From contig JAJTUQ010000002.1 in the NCBI GenBank assembly GCA_021399445.1, forward strand, positions 7,378,001 to 7,442,000: a stretch of DNA of 64,000 nt. Direction: 5' to 3'. This DNA comes from Xylogone sp. PMI_703. Its lineage: Eukaryota; Ascomycota; Leotiomycetes. The notes under the pieces are model-generated. The model made no database searches. It had not been told where the DNA came from and saw only the letters and a program-made list of their open reading frames with translations. This document shows, one piece after another, positions 59,482-64,000 of the stretch; position 1 is the stretch's first letter; every line of letters starts with the position of its first letter. A program made the translations under genes and the position numbers.

Positions 59482-59863
59482 TTAGCTATGGCCGCTAACT
59501 TTGCTGCCATTCACTCCGGTTAGGGACTCCCCGGAGGCAAGGAGTTGAGGTGGGAGTTCTTGACACAAATCATGAAATACCTCAGGACATAACATTTACA
59601 CTTACAAGGTAAAGACAACAACTACTGTAAATCCCGACATTGGCTGTGCAGTGGCTATGCCACGGAGGCATGATGTCGTAAGCATTTGCTACGTGCGGAT
59701 CTCTCTTGTGGATTAAAGTGTCTCAGTAACGTTCACATTCACATACTTACAAGCACATAGATATTCACAAATGCAAACACATATAGCATTATTTGCCCCG
59801 AGGGCATTATTCTGAGTCCTAACCGGAGGTCTAAGGTGCTGTAGACTGCTTATAATAGACAAT
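59482..59863. other. Intergenic region
   Basis: Between the small MITE and the SDR 3' end. Nothing seen beyond the probable 3' untranslated region. Confidence 0.55.
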
Positions 59864-60910
59864 CTAAAGATATGGCTTTCCTTCTGTATGAGAGAGGAAT
59901 ACTCCAGCATAACCACCGTCAACAGTAGCCTTATTTATGAGAGCCAAGACCGATTTGACACTATCTTCTGGCTTCATAGGTCCTTGGAAGGTAGGTGAAT
60001 ATTCCTTAAACTTCCCAAACATAGCCATGGCCAACTGTCCCTCCTCCTCAGTTTCTATTAGAACGTCAGTAAAATGCATAACCTTTCAATTGTTAAGACA
60101 ATGACATACGAATCTGAAGACTGCCAGTGTCTACAGCACCAGGACATATAGCCATGAAGAGGACGCCTTTCGAACGGTATACGGCACTGAACTTAGCCAC
60201 AGCCATATTAAGAGCCGCCTTGCTCAATGCATAAGATGTGGCTTGGTATATATCGGCCTTGAGTGTCATCTCAGGGTCTGACATGCCCGTGGAGATGGCA
60301 ATCACTTTCTTTGCTCGACCTTTCAAAATCAGGGGGATGAAAGCATTGAATAGATGGATGGCGCCAATGGTATTGATTCGGAAGTGGTCAATCAAATCTT
60401 GCTCAAGAGCTTTTGGATCGCGGGCCCTGTGAAAGAATTAATCTTAAGTCGACTATACCAGGGATATTCGTCACTCCTGTTAGAACTCACAGAGTGTCAA
60501 ACCCAACCAAAGCGGTCTTGGCTTGAAGTGCGGCATTGGCTATGACATAATCAAGGGCACCATTCGTTTTCTCAGAAACAATTTGAGCTGCTTTCTAAGA
60601 AATATTGGATTCAGTTCGACCTCAGTTTTATTGACGATTAAATAAACTTACCTCTAAGGCTGCAGGGTCCGTGGTGTCGGCCTGGATGATGTGAATATTT
60701 TTCCGGTCAATTTCAGCGGCAACCTTAGACTCGACAGCTGCTTTGTCGCGGACGAGACCAAAGACGGTATTAGCTGGATTTTCAGAGAGCTGGCGGAGGA
60801 ACTCGAACTAGAAGATAGGATTCTTTATTAGTTACGAGACTTGTACATGAAGCAGGATGAGAGCGTACGCCAATGCCACGAGAGACTCCGCTAATCACGT
60901 AGGAAGACAT
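59864..60910 (-). CDS. Classical SDR (carbonyl-reductase / sniffer-like)
   Basis: Exons 60910-60869, 60807-60652, 60594-60491, 60426-60110 and 60054-59864 encode 269 residues. The first exon carries the nucleotide motif SGVSRGIG, then FEFLRQLSENPANTVFGLVR, IIQADTTD, DYVIANAAL, VIAISTGMS with the catalytic Ser, and YQATSYALSKAALN with the YxxxK pair. ICPGAVDTGSLQ follows. The last intron (55 bp) has a CTGAC branch point and joins SLQI to QTEEEGQLAM. The motifs are complete, so it should be active, most likely as an NADPH-dependent carbonyl reductase. It lies downstream of a Zn2Cys6 gene on the same strand. Confidence 0.9.
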
Positions 60911-61654
60911 GGCTATGAATGCTTTTACGGTATGTAAATCAAAGAATTCGAATTGATGAAAACTGAGAATGAAGACAGGACAATTTCAAAGACGCTGTAC
61001 CGAGAGTAAATGTACATGAAAGATCAACAGTGATATGTGTATTTATATCGTTTCGGACTTATCTTTGGAGCATCTCTTGCTCAGTTTTTGATTTCAAATC
61101 CGCTTCTTTCATTACGATACCAGATGGTGTCTGTTGGATTCTATGAACCAACGATCCACTTATTGTCAAACAAGACGAGTTGGCGTCTTCTAAGAGCAGA
61201 ATATAGGCGAGAACCATAGTAAGGAATGTAAATGTTATCTTCTTTGATACTTGGTATTACATGTTGGACGATGGGATATCAAGATTGGCTCTCTTGGAAT
61301 CATAAACTAAATCTCGGTCTGTCCTGCTATTGGTGATTAAGAGCCACACAAGCCACATAAAAATATCGTGTGGCGTTTTTAAGCTAAATCTCGGTCCATC
61401 CTGCGATTGGCAGTTAAAGATCCATATAAAAACATCACGTGGGGAGCCTTCGTTTTCATGAGAAGAAGGGAGGAGTTCATGCGGATAGATGATGTGGCCG
61501 CCAGAACAAGGGGCTCCGTTTCAGACAACGTGAAACCAATTTCGTAATTTATGCAATTTTTCACAAGAAATATCCAGTTGTCAATCGTTGCTCCGACTGC
61601 AAAAACGCACCACTACTCCAAAACAACCCTGTCAATATAGACTCGCCATAAACG
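60911..61654. promoter_or_regulatory. Interval between SDR and Zn2Cys6 gene with duplicated block
   Basis: It contains the SDR promoter and a duplicated ~70-bp block at 61303-61445. No ORF is supported. Confidence 0.5.
61303..61445. repeat. Imperfect tandem duplication of ~70 bp
   Basis: 61303-61379 and 61380-61445 share TAARCTAAATCTCGGTC, CCTGC.ATTGG, AAGA.CCA and ACATAAAAA/ATATAAAAA..ATC.CGTG in order. The copies have diverged by substitutions and a short deletion. It lies upstream of the SDR gene. Confidence 0.7.
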
Positions 61655-63358
61655 TCACCAGCTAATGTCCTTATCCTTAATCAAAGATCCCTTCTCCGTA
61701 TTCAGCAACATCTTCACGTTTGCATATCTTCCCACCTCATCTGTAGTAACACTCCACATTCTTGCTCGCCGTGCTTCTGGTATTACTGTTCCAAATCTCA
61801 ACCCCTCTTCCTCTGTTTCCATAACCGCTCTCGCTAACGCCTCCAGCATGTCTTTATCCCAAAACACATCCCGATGGAAACTTGGCTGCTTCAGCAGCTC
61901 TAATGCTTCTCTTCGCACTTTCCAATCTCGGCAGCGAAGTGCGACAATACCTATTTCTGGAATGAGGGAGAGGTCGAAGCTGAAACTTGGTTGCTGTCTC
62001 CGGACAATGCGCGAGGCAAACGCGACTACGATTTTGAAATCGGGAAGAAAGCGATCGTAAGAGCTTTCTGAAGTGAATAGAGTACCTGCAAGCAGAATTT
62101 TCATAACTCTGGCATGGATTTGGAGACGCGCCATTGGATACCATATATCAGAGTTCTCGTATGGTGCAAAGGCTTTTTGAACCAGAGGTTCAAACGCCGC
62201 GAGCCAGCGGCGTAAGTAGGCCGTGTATTCGGAATGGTGAAAGTGGTGTTCGGGGGACAACACGGCTCCCTGGTAGCTATAGATGCTGCTACCAAACCAA
62301 ATTTGGGCCTGCGTGTTATGGGGTGTATCCTCCCATTCTCCATTTACGGCTGCGGCATTATAGGAGCTAAGAGCAGAAGCCATGAAGTGGCCTACTTCCC
62401 GCATAAGCAGGTCGATGTAGATTTTGGCGTCCGCTATACTTCGAAATACTGATGGCATACCTGGAAGCAGCGTGCAGCCTTCATATTCGATAAATTCACT
62501 ATGCTGAGCAGGACTTCTGGTATCAATAGTAGTTAAAAGGAGCAGATCCAGGCGGGCGAAGCCACGGATGATATCAATTTCCAGAGGGCAGGTATATGAC
62601 GAGGATGGACAGCGCCGGCCTTTAGAACGTGTTGAATAGATGATCCTGTCCTGAAATAACTTGTGTCCGCTCTGAGCCTGCGATATTGCCAGGTCTCTTC
62701 TCCCTTGAAAACTTTCAAAGCAATAAATAAGTAGGCATGACAGCAAGACTTTCCGCAAATCACGATTCGGATCGGCAATTGACAATCTCATATACCTTAC
62801 CGCTTTATCATACTGAGCGAGCGCAAATCGCTGATGCTCATCTAAATTCTCAGAATGTACCGGTAAGCCGGTACTACCCCATTGGAGCTGAGACTTATAT
62901 GAAACATTTAGAGCAGCAAGAGCTACTACCGCATGACTGGCAAATGGTTCATTCTGACATGCTAGCAGAACAGATCGAGTCCAGAGAGAAAGTTGAAAAG
63001 GGCCTGAGAGTTCGCCAGAAGTTTGTTTCTCGAAGATGTGAAAATAACGTGCTTCTAACTCGCTTTTCAATTGGACGGTACCTGGCGGTCGGAGTGGGTT
63101 TCGCAAGCCCGACTTAGCTTGAGTCTTTGGGAGAGGATCACGGTCACGGTCTTGTGGTTTATAGACTAGCTTCTTGGGCTTTCGGAGCGTGTGAGGGAGG
63201 TAACCGCCACACTTGCGTCCAAAGCGGGTGCAGTTCTGGCAGTAAGGCTTTGTTTCGTCGCATTTCACGCGGCGTTTCCTGATATATTAGCTACACGGGC
63301 CAAGTACACCTTAGGGCACATACTTGCAAGTAATGCAGCCACTTTTGACCTTCAACAT
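61655..63358 (-). CDS. Zn2Cys6 fungal transcription factor
   Basis: Exons 63358-63324 and 63278-61655 (45-bp intron) encode 552 residues. Exon 1 is only 35 nt and supplies MLKVKSGCITC; the splice gives C-x2-C-x6-C-x6-C-x2-C-x6-C with CKKRRVKCDETKPYC and QNCTRFGRKCGGY. A basic linker (RKPKKLVYKPQDRDRD) follows and then a long helical regulatory domain: ARYFHIFEKQTSGELSG, SVLLACQNEPFASHAVVALA, ALAQYDKAVRYMR, KVLLSCLLIYCFESFQG. This is the familiar layout of fungal regulators of the PF11951 type. Nuclear; targets unknown, but the SDR lies just downstream on the same strand. Intact. Confidence 0.94.
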
Positions 63359-64000
63359 ACTTTAACTGGTCTCTGTTATGATTATATTAACGAATGCGAG
63401 AAGTCCACAGATTATACAAGTTGGAAAGTGTTGCTTGTTGGAAAATGGTTGGAATTTGTTGCACACAGATTAAGTTTCGCCAAGCCGCCAACCGACACTA
63501 AATATGCACATGTTTGTTATTCGCCGTATAAAATAGACTAAACTTCGGTCTCTTTTACTATTGGCTGTTTGGCACGTGTTTGCTTTCGTATACTTCCATA
63601 CAAGCCTGATCAATCCCCATTTCAACGTCTGTGCTCAGCCGTGGAATTATATGGATAAGCTCCTCTTCAAGTAATAGTGCACAGATGTGAGGGTAGGAAT
63701 TAATAAGGCTTGTCCGGAGTATGTTGTTGTTGAGAAGGCTGTTTATAATACTTCGGAGTTAACGCAAAAGAGTCCAAAGCGTATGTTGTATAAATATCCT
63801 TGTAACGTTTGAACGTGTAACGTATTACACTTGCGAATTTGATAAGCTTTTGTCAAGTCTAACTAAATGAGACTGTTTACTTTACGTTCTAACAAGTAGC
63901 TTACAAATCTAGAAGACATTGTTGTAAGATTACATAAAATATTATGATGTAGCTTATTACAAGTGACATTCTACTTTGGTCTGTCTATTAACCAGCGAAA
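63359..64000. other. Intergenic right edge
   Basis: Promoter side of the Zn2Cys6 gene followed by AT-rich sequence to the window end. A plus-strand ORF overlapping the first exon (63191-63541) is a shadow. Confidence 0.55.

Noticed and set aside
63191..63541. Plus-strand ORF at the right edge
   Set aside because: It overlaps the first exon, intron and second-exon start of the minus-strand Zn2Cys6 gene, whose cysteine pattern is decisive.

Overview
This is a window of filamentous ascomycete (Pezizomycotina) chromosomal DNA. Almost every gene is split by 45-90 bp introns with GT..AG borders and CTAAY-like branch points. The protein families are fungal: a HeLo-like/NACHT/ankyrin NLR, Zn2Cys6 regulators, GH125, GH92, GH17 and GH53 enzymes, and a DUF7730-type protein. 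A leotiomycete-like genome is my guess from general style only. I reconstructed exon joins by hand; nearly all close in frame and restore family motifs across the junctions.

Layout. 0-2.7 kb: a PLP-dependent class V enzyme divergent from a RidA-type imine deaminase. 4-5.2 kb: a ten-exon SDR with Arg in place of the catalytic Lys. 5.2-7.5 kb: gene-poor, with a TA-flanked MITE. 7.5-8.8 kb: a PGAP4-like membrane glycosyltransferase. 10-16 kb: a GPI-anchored cupredoxin, an NLR whose P-loop sits on a 25-nt microexon, and a DUF7730-like protein. 16.5-25.2 kb: a mannose-oriented block with a GH125 exo-alpha-1,6-mannosidase, an unknown protein, a DHA1-type MFS carrier and a GH92 alpha-mannosidase. 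28.3-38.4 kb: a catabolic or secondary-metabolic block with an FAD monooxygenase, HSL-type hydrolase, extended-SDR reductase, dead SDR, monocarboxylate-type MFS carrier and ACMSD-like decarboxylase. 40.5-49.4 kb: secreted carbohydrate-active proteins (TIM-barrel protein, GH17, GH53) and a regulator-like protein without a zinc cluster. 51-63.4 kb: two Zn2Cys6 factors, an acidic unknown protein, a second alpha/beta hydrolase, an NmrA-like reductase and a carbonyl-reductase-type SDR, interspersed with two more MITEs.

How the genes fit together. The alpha-mannosidases have complementary linkages and could strip fungal-type mannan or N-glycans. The 28-38 kb block has the parts for oxidising, hydrolysing, reducing, decarboxylating and transporting a small aromatic or acidic compound. 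The RidA protein is a plausible partner for a PLP lyase that releases enamine. I saw no rRNA, tRNA or CRISPR. Long AT-rich gene-poor stretches separate the blocks.
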